The notes under the pieces were generated by a model. That model did no database searches and was not told where the DNA came from. It was given only the letters and a program-made list of their open reading frames with translations. The position numbers were made by a program, and so were the translations under genes. A stretch of DNA of 64,000 nucleotides, taken from assembly GCF_016653635.2 (NCBI RefSeq), contig NZ_CP067421.1:496001-560000 (forward strand), in the 5' to 3' direction. Every line of letters begins with the position of its first letter. Position 1 is the stretch's first letter. Source of the DNA: Skermanella sp. TT6 (GTDB lineage Bacteria; Pseudomonadota; Alphaproteobacteria; Azospirillales; Azospirillaceae). This document shows positions 15,600 to 24,140 of the stretch, piece after piece.

Positions 15600-16763
15600 T
15601 CATTTCCAGGCGTTCGTCCCGGCGGCGTCGCCGGCCGGCGCCGGCTCCTCGTCGGGACTGGGCAGGCCGCCGCGCTCGAGCAGGAACTCGAAGGCCAGGC
15701 GCGCCTGCCGGGTGGCGGTGAACAGGGCGCGGCTGTCCGACCTCAGGTGGGCCAGCCAGTGGCTGATGTACTCGGGGTGCCGGAGCCGGCCGGCCACCCC
15801 GAAATAGGCGCACAGGATCGCGGCGCCGAACTCGGCGCACAGCTCCTCGCGGGCTAGGGCCCGCAGTTCGGGGGCGGCCAGGTCGGGCCGGCCGAGGCGG
15901 GCGGGGTGGCCGCTCCAGTGGACGATCTCGTGCAGCAGGGTGGCGTCGTAGTGCTCCGGCCCCTCGGCGCCGGACCGCTCGACGAAGCGGGAGAGGAACG
16001 GCATCCTGACCTGGTCGCTGGCCGGGTGGTACCAGGCCTCGTCGCCGCCGTGGCTGAGGTTGACCCCGGCGGTGACGACGAAGTCCCGGATGCGCCGGCG
16101 AGTGGTCTCGCCGTGGTCGGCGGGCAGGCCGGCGTAGAGCCGGTCGGGCAGGCCGGTGATCTGGTCCACGTTGAAGACCCGGAAGGCCTTGGCGTAGGGC
16201 ACCGTCTCGGTGTCGCGGATGTGGCCGTCGCGGTCGACCCAGGGTGCGACCTTCTTCTCGAAGGTGCCGTAGCGGATGCCGACGCAGTCGCGCCGGCCCT
16301 TCGGCCGCGCCAGGGTCTCCTCGGACAGCCGGCCGCCGAGCCTCCGCATCTGGTTGAAGGTCAGCCAGCGGTGGCTGGCGTAGCCGTGGCGCCGCGCCTC
16401 GAGCCAGAACAGGAGGGTGTTGGTGCCGGTGTAGGCCTTGCCGGTGAAGCCATTGACCGGCAGGCGGGACGCCCCGGCCTTGTGCCATGGGCAGCGCCAG
16501 TCGGCCGGGTCGACCGCTTCGAGCTGGGCGATGATGCGGTCGGTGACCTGCCGCGCGAGGTCGAAGCGGCCCGCCGGGCGGCACCCGTCGGAACCGCGTG
16601 AGGGATCGTCACCCGAAGGGCCAAGACCCCGTCCAGGGGGCTTGGGGAGCGCAGCGAGTAGAGCCCGACCCCCGCAGGGGGGCACGCCCGGAGAGCCGGG
16701 CTCGCCGGCCCGGGGGCTGTCCGGGGGGCAGGTCGTGTCGGGATCGTCCTGGAGAGTGCTCAT
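15600..16763 (-). CDS. ardC: ArdC-type antirestriction protein with zincin-like metallopeptidase domain
   Basis: A 387-residue protein. The ArdC N-terminal single-strand DNA-binding domain spans about residues 65-190 (FDLARQVTDRIIAQLEAVDP, WRCPWHK, NGFTGKAYTGTN). The zincin-like domain has HEIVH at 278-282 and a following GH in WSGHPARL, plus the conserved EELCAEFGAA. ArdC proteins shield incoming single-stranded plasmid DNA from restriction during conjugation. The ATG at 16763 has AGGAG upstream. Residues about 24-56 are encoded by a copy of a mobile-looking repeat (16596-16693), so the N-terminus is longer than usual and Pro/Gly-rich. The core domain is intact, so function is probably kept. 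Confidence 0.9.
   Translation of the reverse strand: MSTLQDDPDTTCPPDSPRAGEPGSPGVPPCGGRALLAALPKPPGRGLGPSGDDPSRGSDGCRPAGRFDLARQVTDRIIAQLEAVDPADWRCPWHKAGASRLPVNGFTGKAYTGTNTLLFWLEARRHGYASHRWLTFNQMRRLGGRLSEETLARPKGRRDCVGIRYGTFEKKVAPWVDRDGHIRDTETVPYAKAFRVFNVDQITGLPDRLYAGLPADHGETTRRRIRDFVVTAGVNLSHGGDEAWYHPASDQVRMPFLSRFVERSGAEGPEHYDATLLHEIVHWSGHPARLGRPDLAAPELRALAREELCAEFGAAILCAYFGVAGRLRHPEYISHWLAHLRSDSRALFTATRQARLAFEFLLERGGLPSPDEEPAPAGDAAGTNAWK
16596..16693. repeat. Interspersed repeat copy A, in frame inside ardC
   Basis: This stretch shares three conserved blocks with 19295-19397: GCGTGAGGGATCGTCACCCG at the left, GGGGAGCGCAGCGAGTAGAG in the middle and CACGCCCGGAG at the right, with more variable bases between. 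Here it is translated on the minus strand as part of ArdC, adding residues such as GGRALLAALP without a stop or frame change. Confidence 0.75.
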
Positions 16764-16915
16764 GGTGTCTCCTGTTTCGGCATCGCCGCCGGACCGCCGC
16801 TGGCCGGCGGGGCGGGTTTTTCCGGGAGGGCCGGGCACCGGTGCGGGCGCCCGGCCGGGTTGGCTTCGGCGATCGCGGCCGGTCCCCCGCCGCCGTGCGG
16901 GGCAGGCCGGGGCGG

Positions 16916-17419
16916 TCAGGCCCCCGCGGCCCGGCGCCGGCGGCCGGCGGCGACCCGGTCCGGGACCGCCGTCTCCTCGTCGAGGATCTCGCCGGTATCG
17001 GGGTCGTGGCCGATCCCGTCGGCGGTCGCGGCGTCGTCGCCGGGCGGATCGTTGGCGGCGTGCGCCGGATCGGTCGCGGGCCGCAGGAACAGCCGCATGT
17101 TGCCGGCGGGATCGGCGATGTAGAGGTCGTAGCCGTGGGTGTCGCGGCTGACATGGGCGACGCCGCACGCCCGGGTGTGGTAGCTGCCGTCGGAGCGGAT
17201 GCGGCCGGTCGGGTAGAGCACCTTGAAGGGGGCCGGGCCCTGGGGCTGGCTGTCGCGGTCGAGGTTGGGGACCAGGAACAGCGGACGGGAGCCGAACAGG
17301 CTGTCGAGCTGGACGTTGAAGCCGGTGCCGGCGCGGTTGGGCCAGGCGGCGCCGGTCTCGATGACGCGCTTGCCGGTGTTGAAGAACAGGCGGAAGGCGG
17401 GAGCGTTGAAGGTGGTCAT
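16916..17419 (-). CDS. Uncharacterised plasmid protein
   Basis: A 167-residue protein with GGAG upstream of its ATG. The first 115 residues look like a compact beta-rich domain (FRLFFNTGKRVIETGAAW, FNVQLDSLFGSRPLFLVPNL, GYDLYIADPAGNMRLFLRP). The rest is acidic and then basic (GRRRRAAGA). It lies 152 bases upstream of ardC in the same direction. Its position beside ardC suggests a role in plasmid establishment, but no family was recognised. Confidence 0.7.
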   Translation of the reverse strand: MTTFNAPAFRLFFNTGKRVIETGAAWPNRAGTGFNVQLDSLFGSRPLFLVPNLDRDSQPQGPAPFKVLYPTGRIRSDGSYHTRACGVAHVSRDTHGYDLYIADPAGNMRLFLRPATDPAHAANDPPGDDAATADGIGHDPDTGEILDEETAVPDRVAAGRRRRAAGA

Positions 17420-17692
17420 GGCGTCGATCTCCTGGGTGCCGGGCCGACGGTCCGGCCGCGGGGTGGCGGGATGTCCTGCCGTCGTTTCGCGAGGACACCC
17501 GGCTCCTCTTTTCCCGTGTGCCGGCGCGCGGGCGGGAGGCAGGGAGCGGCGGTGGCGACGGGTCTCGGGCCAACGCGACGGGTTCGGGAACGGCGCGGGG
17601 AGCGCGGGAGCGCTCCCCGCGCCGCCTCGGCGGCGGCCGGCATCGGGGGACCGGGGAACCGGGGCGTCATCCCGGCTCCCCGGCGGCCCGTG

Positions 17693-18673
17693 TCAGGCCG
17701 GGCGGTGCTTTCGTCCGGACCGTCGGGCGCCGCCCGCCGGCGGGGTCCATTCCGAGGGCAGGTTCCGGAACAGCGGGATGTCGCCGCTGTCGGTGACCTG
17801 GACGGTCGCGACGATCCGCCGGTAGGCCTCGCAGGCGGCTTCGAGGCGCCATTCCCAGAAGGCGTGCTGCTTCTCGAGCTTGCGGTAGCGGTCGCGCAGG
17901 CGCTCGAGATCGTCCTCGCCGACGTCGCGGCTGCCGACCTCGGCCCGCAGGGCGCGCCCCTCGGCGGCGATGCGGCCCATCTGGTCGGCCGTGGTGTTCA
18001 GGTTCGAGTAGGCGTTGAGGCAGGCGCCGTAGACGGTCTGGACCTGGCACCAGGCGAGCGCCCCGTCCCAGTCGGCGAAGCTGGCGTCGGTCAGGAAGGC
18101 CCTGACCTGGGCCTCGAAGCGCTCGGCCGCCTCGGCGGGGTCGAGGTCGGTGTACTTCACCAGCGGCGTGATGCGGCGGTGATGCTTCAGGGTCAGCGCC
18201 ATCGCCTCGCGTTCGCGCCGCAGCCGGTCGCTCAGCGCGGAGCGGCGGATCTCCCCCAGGTCGTGCAGGCTGATGAGGCGGAGGCTCTCGCGGTGGATCT
18301 CGCCGGGCGTCATGGGCTGCGGCCGGCCGTCCTGCCAGACGATCCAGAAGGCCGGGGCGGGGAGCGTCCGGGTGGTCGCGTCGGAGCCGGTCGGCCGGTG
18401 CATGTAGCCCGGCAGCTCGGGCGCCCGGATGCCCCTCGCGGCGTCATCGTGGGATCCGGCGAGCACGTCGGCCCGGACCTGGCCGGCGGGGGCGTCGGCC
18501 GGATAGCGCCTGGCCTCGAGCCAGAGCTTCGACTGGCGGGTGAGTTCCTCGGCGCGCAGCTTGGCCTCCTCGTGCTGCTGGCGGAGTTTGAGGCGGAGCG
18601 TGTCGTTCAGCTTGCGCAGGGCTTCGCCGTGGGAGGACAGGGTGAGCTTCAGCGGAGTGTGCGTCTGCGTCAT
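17693..18673 (-). CDS. Uncharacterised coiled-coil protein
   Basis: A 326-residue, mostly helical protein. Charged coiled-coil stretches lie near the N-terminus (LRKLNDTLRLKLRQQHEEAK, about 19-38) and the C-terminus (DDLERLRDRYRKLEKQHAFW). A middle part contains WIVWQDGRPQPMTPGEIHRE, and there is no signal peptide or membrane span. It begins the minus-strand plasmid gene set. The end is basic (GGARRSGRKHRPA), which could bind nucleic acid. No family or function is recognised. Confidence 0.7.
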   Translation of the reverse strand: MTQTHTPLKLTLSSHGEALRKLNDTLRLKLRQQHEEAKLRAEELTRQSKLWLEARRYPADAPAGQVRADVLAGSHDDAARGIRAPELPGYMHRPTGSDATTRTLPAPAFWIVWQDGRPQPMTPGEIHRESLRLISLHDLGEIRRSALSDRLRREREAMALTLKHHRRITPLVKYTDLDPAEAAERFEAQVRAFLTDASFADWDGALAWCQVQTVYGACLNAYSNLNTTADQMGRIAAEGRALRAEVGSRDVGEDDLERLRDRYRKLEKQHAFWEWRLEAACEAYRRIVATVQVTDSGDIPLFRNLPSEWTPPAGGARRSGRKHRPA

Positions 18674-19294
18674 GGGTCGGACTCCGGGTTCGGCTGTTGT
18701 TGACCGGTCGCGCGGGTTCCCTCTTTTTCCCGTCCTGCCGTCGGCGGGGGGGATCTGGCGCGCGCCGTCGTCGCGGGGCGCGCCGCCGCGCCTCTGTCGA
18801 CCCGCCTTGGGCGAACGAGGGGGAGGGCGGTCAAGGGGAGCGCAGCTCCGGCCGGAGGCCGCAAGCCACGCGCAGGGCGGCGGCGCTGCGTGAGCCGCGA
18901 GGCGGCCGGAGGGAGGCGGGGAGCGGGAGGTTTTCGGGGTCCGCCTTGCGGATCGCGCGGTGCCGCCGCCCGAGCATGGCGCCGCCCTTGACGGCCCAGG
19001 GGGACCCCTCGGTTATGATGCCGGCGTCGAGAGAGCGGTTCGGAGCGAGTGCGCGGGACGGTCATGCGTCCGGACGCGGGGCTTGGCGGATCCGGCGGAG
19101 CCGGGCCGCCAGCCCTGCGGCCGGCGCTGGCCGTCCTGCAAGCGAGCGCGGTCGCCAGGAGGCGCCTGCCGGCCGATGGCGAAGCCGAGGCGGGACGGCC
19201 CGCCGCCGCGGCTCAAGGCCGTAACACGGCGGTGGAGCGCGGCCGTCCAGGCCGCGCGACCCGGGCCGGGTAGGCCGCCGTCGGGGCCTGACCG
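18674..19294. other. Gene-free GC-rich stretch
   Basis: No credible coding frame is seen. The part 18835-18930 is dense in short GC inverted repeats (for example CCGGCCGG, and GCGCAG...CTGCGT) and ends shortly before repeat copy B. It could hold the promoter of the minus-strand plasmid genes, but no convincing promoter boxes were found. Confidence 0.4.
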
Positions 19295-19397
19295 GCGTGA
19301 GGGATCGTCACCCGGAGGGCCGTGACGCGCTCGCGCGGCACGGGGAGCGCAGCGAGTAGAGCCTGGCCCCGACCGTTGGGAGGGGACACGCCCGGAG
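19295..19397. repeat. Interspersed repeat copy B, intergenic
   Basis: The second copy of the repeat described at 16596, with the same three conserved blocks in the same order and orientation and slightly longer spacing. This copy lies in non-coding sequence and ends about 120 bases before the IS6 remnant. Confidence 0.7.
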
Positions 19398-19517
19398 GTG
19401 TCGGCGCGCGGCGAGGCGAAGCCTTCGGCAAACCCGGTGCGGTTCACAAACCAAGGACGTTGCCATGGCGGCGTGACTCAAGCCAGATGGCCTCCGATAC
19501 ATCCGGCCCGGTTCATT

Positions 19518-20012
19518 GTGTGAGTTTTCCGCGCGGTTGTTGAGCCCGTTGTGCTGGCGGTGCTCAACGCCCAGCATGATCTCCTTCTTCGCCGCCGCAT
19601 AAGATTGTAGCTTGTCCGTCACCATGACGCGGGGAGCCCGGCACTGCCGCTTCAGCAGCTTGCGCAGCAGCCGCTTGGCCGCCTTCTTGTCGCGCCGGCT
19701 TTGGACCAGAACATCAAGCACGACGCCGTGCTCATCCACAGCGCGCCACAAATAATGCTTCTCGCCGGCAATCTTGAGAACGACTTCATCCAGGTGCCAC
19801 TTGTCGCCGGGCCGAGGCAGCCGTCGGCGGATGATATTGGCAAACTCTTGGCCGAACTTCAGCCCCCACTGACGGATCGTTTCGTGGCTGACCTCGATGC
19901 CCCGGATCGCCAGCATCTCCTCCACCATGCGCAAGCTCAGTGGAAATCGAAAGTACAGCCAGACCGTGTAGCTGATCGGCTCCGGAAAGAAGCGTTGGCC
20001 GACGTAAAAGGA
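19518..20012 (-). pseudogene. IS6-family transposase remnant, both ends lost
   Basis: The minus strand reads FYVGQRFFPEPISYTVWLYF near 20000 and continues through ETIRQWGLKFGQEFANIIRR, DKWHLDEVVLKI (first catalytic Asp), VDVLVQSRRDKKAAKRLLRK-like sequence, VTDKLQSYAAAKKE (second Asp) and LNNRAENSH (catalytic Glu region). That is the DDE core of an IS6/IS240-type transposase. The N-terminus is cut at the left end of the IS66 element (20013) and the C-terminus stops matching near 19518. No terminal repeats are left, so it cannot move by itself. Confidence 0.8.
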
Positions 20013-20108
20013 GTAAGCTTCCGCCGAGAGCCGCCTTGATGGTTGGTTGAGGGCGGCTGATGTTTGCGTTGCGCGTCATAGCGCGGACGCAAACGAGTGG
20101 TAAACGTT

Positions 20109-20531
20109 ATGGCGTATCAGCGTGTCGAAATCCTCACGGGATCTGAGCGGCGTCGGAACTATACGCCGGCGGAAAAGGTGCGGATCGTGGAAGAGGCGTT
20201 CCGCCCCGGCGTGATCGTCAAGGACGTGGCCCGGCGGCTCGGGATCCATGAAAGCCTGCTGTATCGTTGGCGCCGTCTGATGAAGGCGACGTCTCCGACA
20301 AGTGGGCTTCCGGCCTTTGTGGCGGTGATGGTAGCGCCGGAGCCGGACAGGGTGGAGCCGTCGGTCTTGCCCTCGACGACGACGTCGCCGGCCATACCGA
20401 CCGCCGGGGCCGTGGCGGTTGTGGAAGTGATGCTGCCCGATGGGGCGCGGGTGCGTCTCGAGGGAGCGGTCGATCCGGCCCTTGCGGCAGCGGTGCTGGG
20501 AGCGCTGGCAACGTCGGGGCGGGCGTCATGA
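20109..20531 (+). CDS. tnpA: IS66 TnpA (helix-turn-helix accessory protein)
   Basis: A 140-residue accessory protein of IS66-type transposition. The N-terminal part (RRRNYTPAEKVRIVEEAFRP, then VARRLGIHESLLYRWRR) is a typical helix-turn-helix for binding the element ends. The C-terminal half is more variable and ends in a small domain (VVEVMLPDGARVRLEG). The stop overlaps the tnpB start by four bases (ATGA), the normal IS66 coupling. It appears intact. Confidence 0.9.
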   Translation: MAYQRVEILTGSERRRNYTPAEKVRIVEEAFRPGVIVKDVARRLGIHESLLYRWRRLMKATSPTSGLPAFVAVMVAPEPDRVEPSVLPSTTTSPAIPTAGAVAVVEVMLPDGARVRLEGAVDPALAAAVLGALATSGRAS

Positions 20532-20875
20532 TCCCGGTGCCGACCGGGGTGCGTGTCTGGCTGGCTACGGGGCATACTGACATGCGCAAGGGGTGGGCCA
20601 GCCTGGCCCTGGTGGTTCAGGAACGCCTCGGGCAGGATCCGCACAGCGGTCAGCTGTTTATCTTCCGGGGCCGCAGAGGTGACCTGGTGAAAGTGATCTG
20701 GCATGACAGCCAGGGCAGCTGTCTGTTCGTGAAGAGATTGGAGCGGGGCCGGTTCATCTGGCCGAGCACGGTGGACGGGGCGGTGTCGATCTCGGCCGGG
20801 CAGATGGGTTATCTGCTGGAAGGCATCGACTGGCGGAACCCGCAGAAGACCTGGAGGCCGGAAGCTGCCGGATGA
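20528..20875 (+). CDS. tnpB: IS66 TnpB (Orf2-like accessory protein)
   Basis: A 115-residue IS66 Orf2 family protein, with all the conserved pieces: VWLATGHTDMRKGWASLAL near the start, FIFRGRRGDLVKVIWHDSQG in the middle and LERGRFIWP towards the end. TnpB is needed for efficient IS66 transposition, but its biochemical role is not settled. The frame looks complete and overlaps tnpA by four bases. Confidence 0.92.
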   Translation: MIPVPTGVRVWLATGHTDMRKGWASLALVVQERLGQDPHSGQLFIFRGRRGDLVKVIWHDSQGSCLFVKRLERGRFIWPSTVDGAVSISAGQMGYLLEGIDWRNPQKTWRPEAAG

Positions 20876-20955
20876 CTGCGGCAAAGTGAATCGGCAGGCT
20901 CGTGGATATCGGGAAACCGGCAGTCTCCCGTGCTGCCTTGGGGTAGACTGGCGCC

Positions 20956-22588
20956 ATGAATGCCGGTTCGCCCCTGGACGAGATCATGGCCCTGCGCGCC
21001 GCCCTGGCGCACGCCGAGGCGCGTGCCGACGCCGCGGAAGCCGATGCCGCTCAGGCCAGGGCAAAAGCCTCCAGCGACCAAGCCTTCATCGCCTATCTGA
21101 AGCTCGAGATCGAGAAGCTGCGCCGCGACCTCTACGGTGTGCGCTCCGAACGCAAGGCCCGGCTGCTCGACCAGCTGGAACTGCAGCTGGAGGAACTGGA
21201 GGCAACGGCGGGCGAGGACGAGCTGGCCGCCGAACAGGTCGCCGCGAAGACCACTGCGGTCGAGGCGTTCTCCCGCAGGAAGCCGGCACGCAAGCCCTTC
21301 CCCGGCCATCTGCCGCGTGAGCGCGTCGTTGTTCCTGCCCCCACCGCCTGCCCGTGCTGCGGTTCGGACAAACTGTGCAAGCTGGGCGAGACGATCACCG
21401 AGACGCTGGAAAGCATTCCGCGCCAGTGGTAAGGTGATCCAGACGGTGCGGGAACGCTTCTCCTGCCGGGCCTGCGAAACGATCACCCAGCCGCCGGCGC
21501 CCTTCCACACCATCCCGCGCGCCTGGGCCGGTCCCAGTCTGCTGGCGATGGTGCTGTTCGAGAAGTTCGGCCAGCACCAGCCGCTGAACCGGCAGTGCGA
21601 GCGCTTCGCCCGCGAGGGCGTCGAGATCAGCCTGTCCACCCTGGCCGACCAGGTCGGCACCTGCGCCGCCGTGCTGAAGCCCTTGCTGAGGCTGATCGAG
21701 ACCCATGTCATGGCGGCCGGGCGTCTGCATGGTGACGATACGACGGTGCCGGTTCTGGCCAAGGGCAAGACCGATACCGGCCGGATCTGGGTTTATGTCC
21801 GCGATGACCGGCCGTTCGGCGGACCGGCGCCACCGGCGGCGTTGTTCCACTACTCGCGCGACCGCTGCGGCGAGCATGCCGAACGGCACCTGGCTGGCTT
21901 TGCCGGCATCCTCCAGGCCGATGCCTTCGCGGGATACAACAGGCTGTACCGGGCGGATCGCCAGCCGGGTCGGATCGTGGACGTATCCTGTTGGGCCCAC
22001 GCGCGTCGCAAGTTCTTTGTCCTGGCCGACATCGCGGCCAACGCCCGGCGCGGCAAGGACGCGTCGCCGATCTCGCCGCTGGCGCTGGAGGCGGTCAGGC
22101 GGATCGACGCGCTGTTCGACCTCGAGCGGGCGATCAACGGCCACAGCCCGGAGGAGCGGCTGGCGGCGCGTCGGGAGCACAGCGCACCGCTGGCGGCTGA
22201 ACTGGAAGCATGGATGCGCGCCGAACGCGCCCGCCTGTCGCGGCACAATCCGGTCGCCAAGGCCATGGACTACATGCTCAGGCGCTGGGAAACCTTCACC
22301 GTGTTCCTGCATGATGGCCGGGTGTGCCTGACGAACAACGCCGCCGAACGGGCACTGCGCGGTATCGCTCTCGGCCGTAAGTCATGGCTGTTCTGTGGTT
22401 CCGATCGGGGCGGCGAGCGGGCGGCCGTCATGTACAGCCTGATCGTCACGGCCAAGATGAACGACGTTGATCCCCAAGCCTGGCTCGCCGATGTCCTCGC
22501 CCGGATCGCCGACCTCCCTCAAAAGTGCCTCCACGAGCTGCTGCCGTGGAACTGGAAGGCGGACCAGGAGCGAAAAAAGGTCGCCTGA
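20956..22588 (+). pseudogene. tnpC: IS66 TnpC transposase, broken by a one-base insertion
   Basis: The first part (20956-21432) encodes a coiled-coil leader, a basic region and a CPCCGSDKL zinc-finger segment, and then stops at TAA 21430-21432 after IPRQW. The rest continues in the next frame from KVIQTVRERFSCRACE to the end at 22588, with the DDE transposase core (GDDTTVPVLAKGKT, ARRKFFVLADI, TNNAAERALRGIALGRKSW). Removing one T from TGGT at 21427-21430 restores the family sequence IPRQW-KVIQ. It is probably a dead transposase, or a sequencing error; nothing there looks like a slippery site. Confidence 0.88.
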
Positions 22589-22612
22589 CCGCGGCGCTCG
22601 CCGGATGCTTAC

Positions 22613-23035
22613 GATGCGGTGGGGCTGGAGCCGATGCGCCTCCCAGATCCGCTGGATCGTGCGCAGGCTCAGACCGACCGCCTCGGCCATCGCCCGCCCG
22701 GTCCAGTGGGTCGCCGTTCCGGGCGGTTCCGCGCAGGTCAGGGCGACGATCCGCCGAACCGTCTCCTCCGGGACCGGAGCCTTGCCCGGCTTGCGGCTGG
22801 GTTCGCGCAGCAGCACGTCCACGCCCTTCTCGGCGAAGCGACGCTGCCAGCGCCAAACCGAGGGGCGGCTTACCCCGGTCTGCCAGGCGATTTCCAGGAC
22901 CGGCAGTCGATCCGCCGACAGAAGCACGATACGGGCCCGCTGCGTGTGTTTGAGCGGGCGGCTGCGGTCCCCGATGACGGCGGCCAACCGCGCGCGGTCC
23001 TCAGGGCTGACGATGACGCTGACTGTCTGGGCCAT
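22613..23035 (-). pseudogene. IS630-family transposase, N-terminal fragment
   Basis: From the ATG at 23035 the minus strand encodes the helix-turn-helix half of an IS630 transposase: RARIVLLSADRLPVLEIAWQ, SRPSVWRWQRRFAEKGVDVL, GRAMAEAVGLSLRTIQRIWE. The match ends at LQPHRI exactly where the IS66 right end begins (22612), so the catalytic DDE half is missing. The right boundary of the element is near 23095, where CTAGCTAG occurs; IS630 elements target TA dinucleotides. It interrupts the end of the pyruvyltransferase gene. Confidence 0.85.
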
Positions 23036-24062
23036 GACCCCAGACTCGCACAATGCCGCCCTTGTGTGAATCCCTTGTCGGCGTCAATGCACTAGCTAGC
23101 CGCCAACTTGACGATGCCGGCGTGGGCGATCCTCGCAGTCTTGTTGTATCGAGTTCTGGAATCAGCCACAGTTGGGAGTATCGTGATAGCTTGCCATAGC
23201 TATTGTCATAGGCAAACACTGGCTTTCCCATAAGCGTCCCAATGATCATCGCATGAAGACGGTCGGTCGTGATCGATTTGTACCGTCCCACGATCCCGAC
23301 GATTTGGTGGAGCAAGCGATTTCGGAAGTTGATCCATGCGGCGTCGAGCCCAATAGAGGAGGGAATGGCTTTGCCACCAATCCTTTGCAAATTGCGGAGC
23401 GTCCGTGCTTCCAGACGCTCCAGGATCGAAATCAGATCGATCCAGTCCAGGCCTCCTCGGTTGGCGACCGATTCGTGATCATTGCGCATGAGAACCAGTT
23501 CTTCGCCAGAAGATGGTACACCTTGATCCAAGCTCGCCCACAAGGCATGAGCCATGTCAGGAGCCAATAGGCATTCGGCGTTGTCAAATGTGCGTGAGGC
23601 CGCTTCGAAACTCTCATTGTCTCTTAGGAACATGGTGAGATTGCGGTGCTGACCTATCGTCTTCCTGGCGGCTTCAAGTGCAGCCGGTGAAGAAAAATGC
23701 ATGCTCTGTGGCATCATGATGACTTGCCGCCGCCCCGCGTCAACAAGTACCTGTTCGCGGAATGCCTGAAAATCCGGCCAGACGTCGCCGAAATTTCCGC
23801 CGCCATGTAAAACGATGACAGCATCCTCCGGTAGACGGCGCCGATGGGTACGCCAAGTATAAGCGCTTGCCTGGAATTTAAATCGAATACCCGCTTTGCT
23901 GCAGGCCACATCAGTCCCATGATGGATGAGAAGATCGCCAATGTTCAGGTGAACAGGATAATCGACGAAGACGATTGGCCTATCCCTAGGGATTCGAGCC
24001 ACGGTCGCCGCGGTCATATCGGCCAAAGCGGCCATGGTCTCGGGACCCGGGTCGATTCTCAT
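23001..24062 (-). CDS. Polysaccharide pyruvyltransferase family protein, C-terminus altered
   Basis: The family transfers pyruvate from phosphoenolpyruvate to sugars of exopolysaccharide repeat units (GumL, ExoV type). Recognisable segments are VFVDYPVHLNIGDLLIHHGT, VIVLHGGGNFGDVWPDFQ, RRQVIMMPQSMHF, FLRDNESFE, and the C-terminal TDRLHAMIIGTLMGKPVFAYDN. The last native residues are around IPELDTTRL. From about 23095 the frame runs on into the IS630 remnant and stops at 23001, giving roughly 33 foreign residues. ATG 24062 is preferred; an upstream TTG in frame at 24122 is possible. It is the last gene of the 28667-23001 operon. Activity is uncertain because of the new tail. Confidence 0.8.
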   Translation of the reverse strand: MRIDPGPETMAALADMTAATVARIPRDRPIVFVDYPVHLNIGDLLIHHGTDVACSKAGIRFKFQASAYTWRTHRRRLPEDAVIVLHGGGNFGDVWPDFQAFREQVLVDAGRRQVIMMPQSMHFSSPAALEAARKTIGQHRNLTMFLRDNESFEAASRTFDNAECLLAPDMAHALWASLDQGVPSSGEELVLMRNDHESVANRGGLDWIDLISILERLEARTLRNLQRIGGKAIPSSIGLDAAWINFRNRLLHQIVGIVGRYKSITTDRLHAMIIGTLMGKPVFAYDNSYGKLSRYSQLWLIPELDTTRLRGSPTPASSSWRLASALTPTRDSHKGGIVRVWGHGPDSQRHRQP

Positions 24063-24140
24063 CAAGGTAGGAACTCCATATGGGCGATACGATGTTGAAA
24101 GCTCGAAGCGAAATGAAGCCAACCAGAGGATTTGGGACGC

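Larger units (their letters stand above)
20013..22612 (+). mobile_element. IS66-family insertion sequence
   Basis: The ends are inverted repeats: GTAAGCTTCCGCCGAG at 20013 and, reversed, GTAAGCATCCGGCGAG ending at 22612. The element holds tnpA, tnpB and a frameshifted tnpC in the usual order. The flanking 8-mers (TAAAAGGA left, GATGCGGT right) differ, so no target duplication is left. It splits an IS6 remnant on the left from an IS630 remnant on the right, which points to deletion or recombination after insertion. Confidence 0.88.

Noticed and set aside
21421-21440. Programmed frameshift in IS66 tnpC
   Set aside because: There is no slippery run at the site and IS66 tnpC is not known to need one. 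A one-base insertion is the simpler explanation.
20005-22620. Target duplication around the IS66 element
   Set aside because: The 8-mers TAAAAGGA and GATGCGGT on the two sides do not match.
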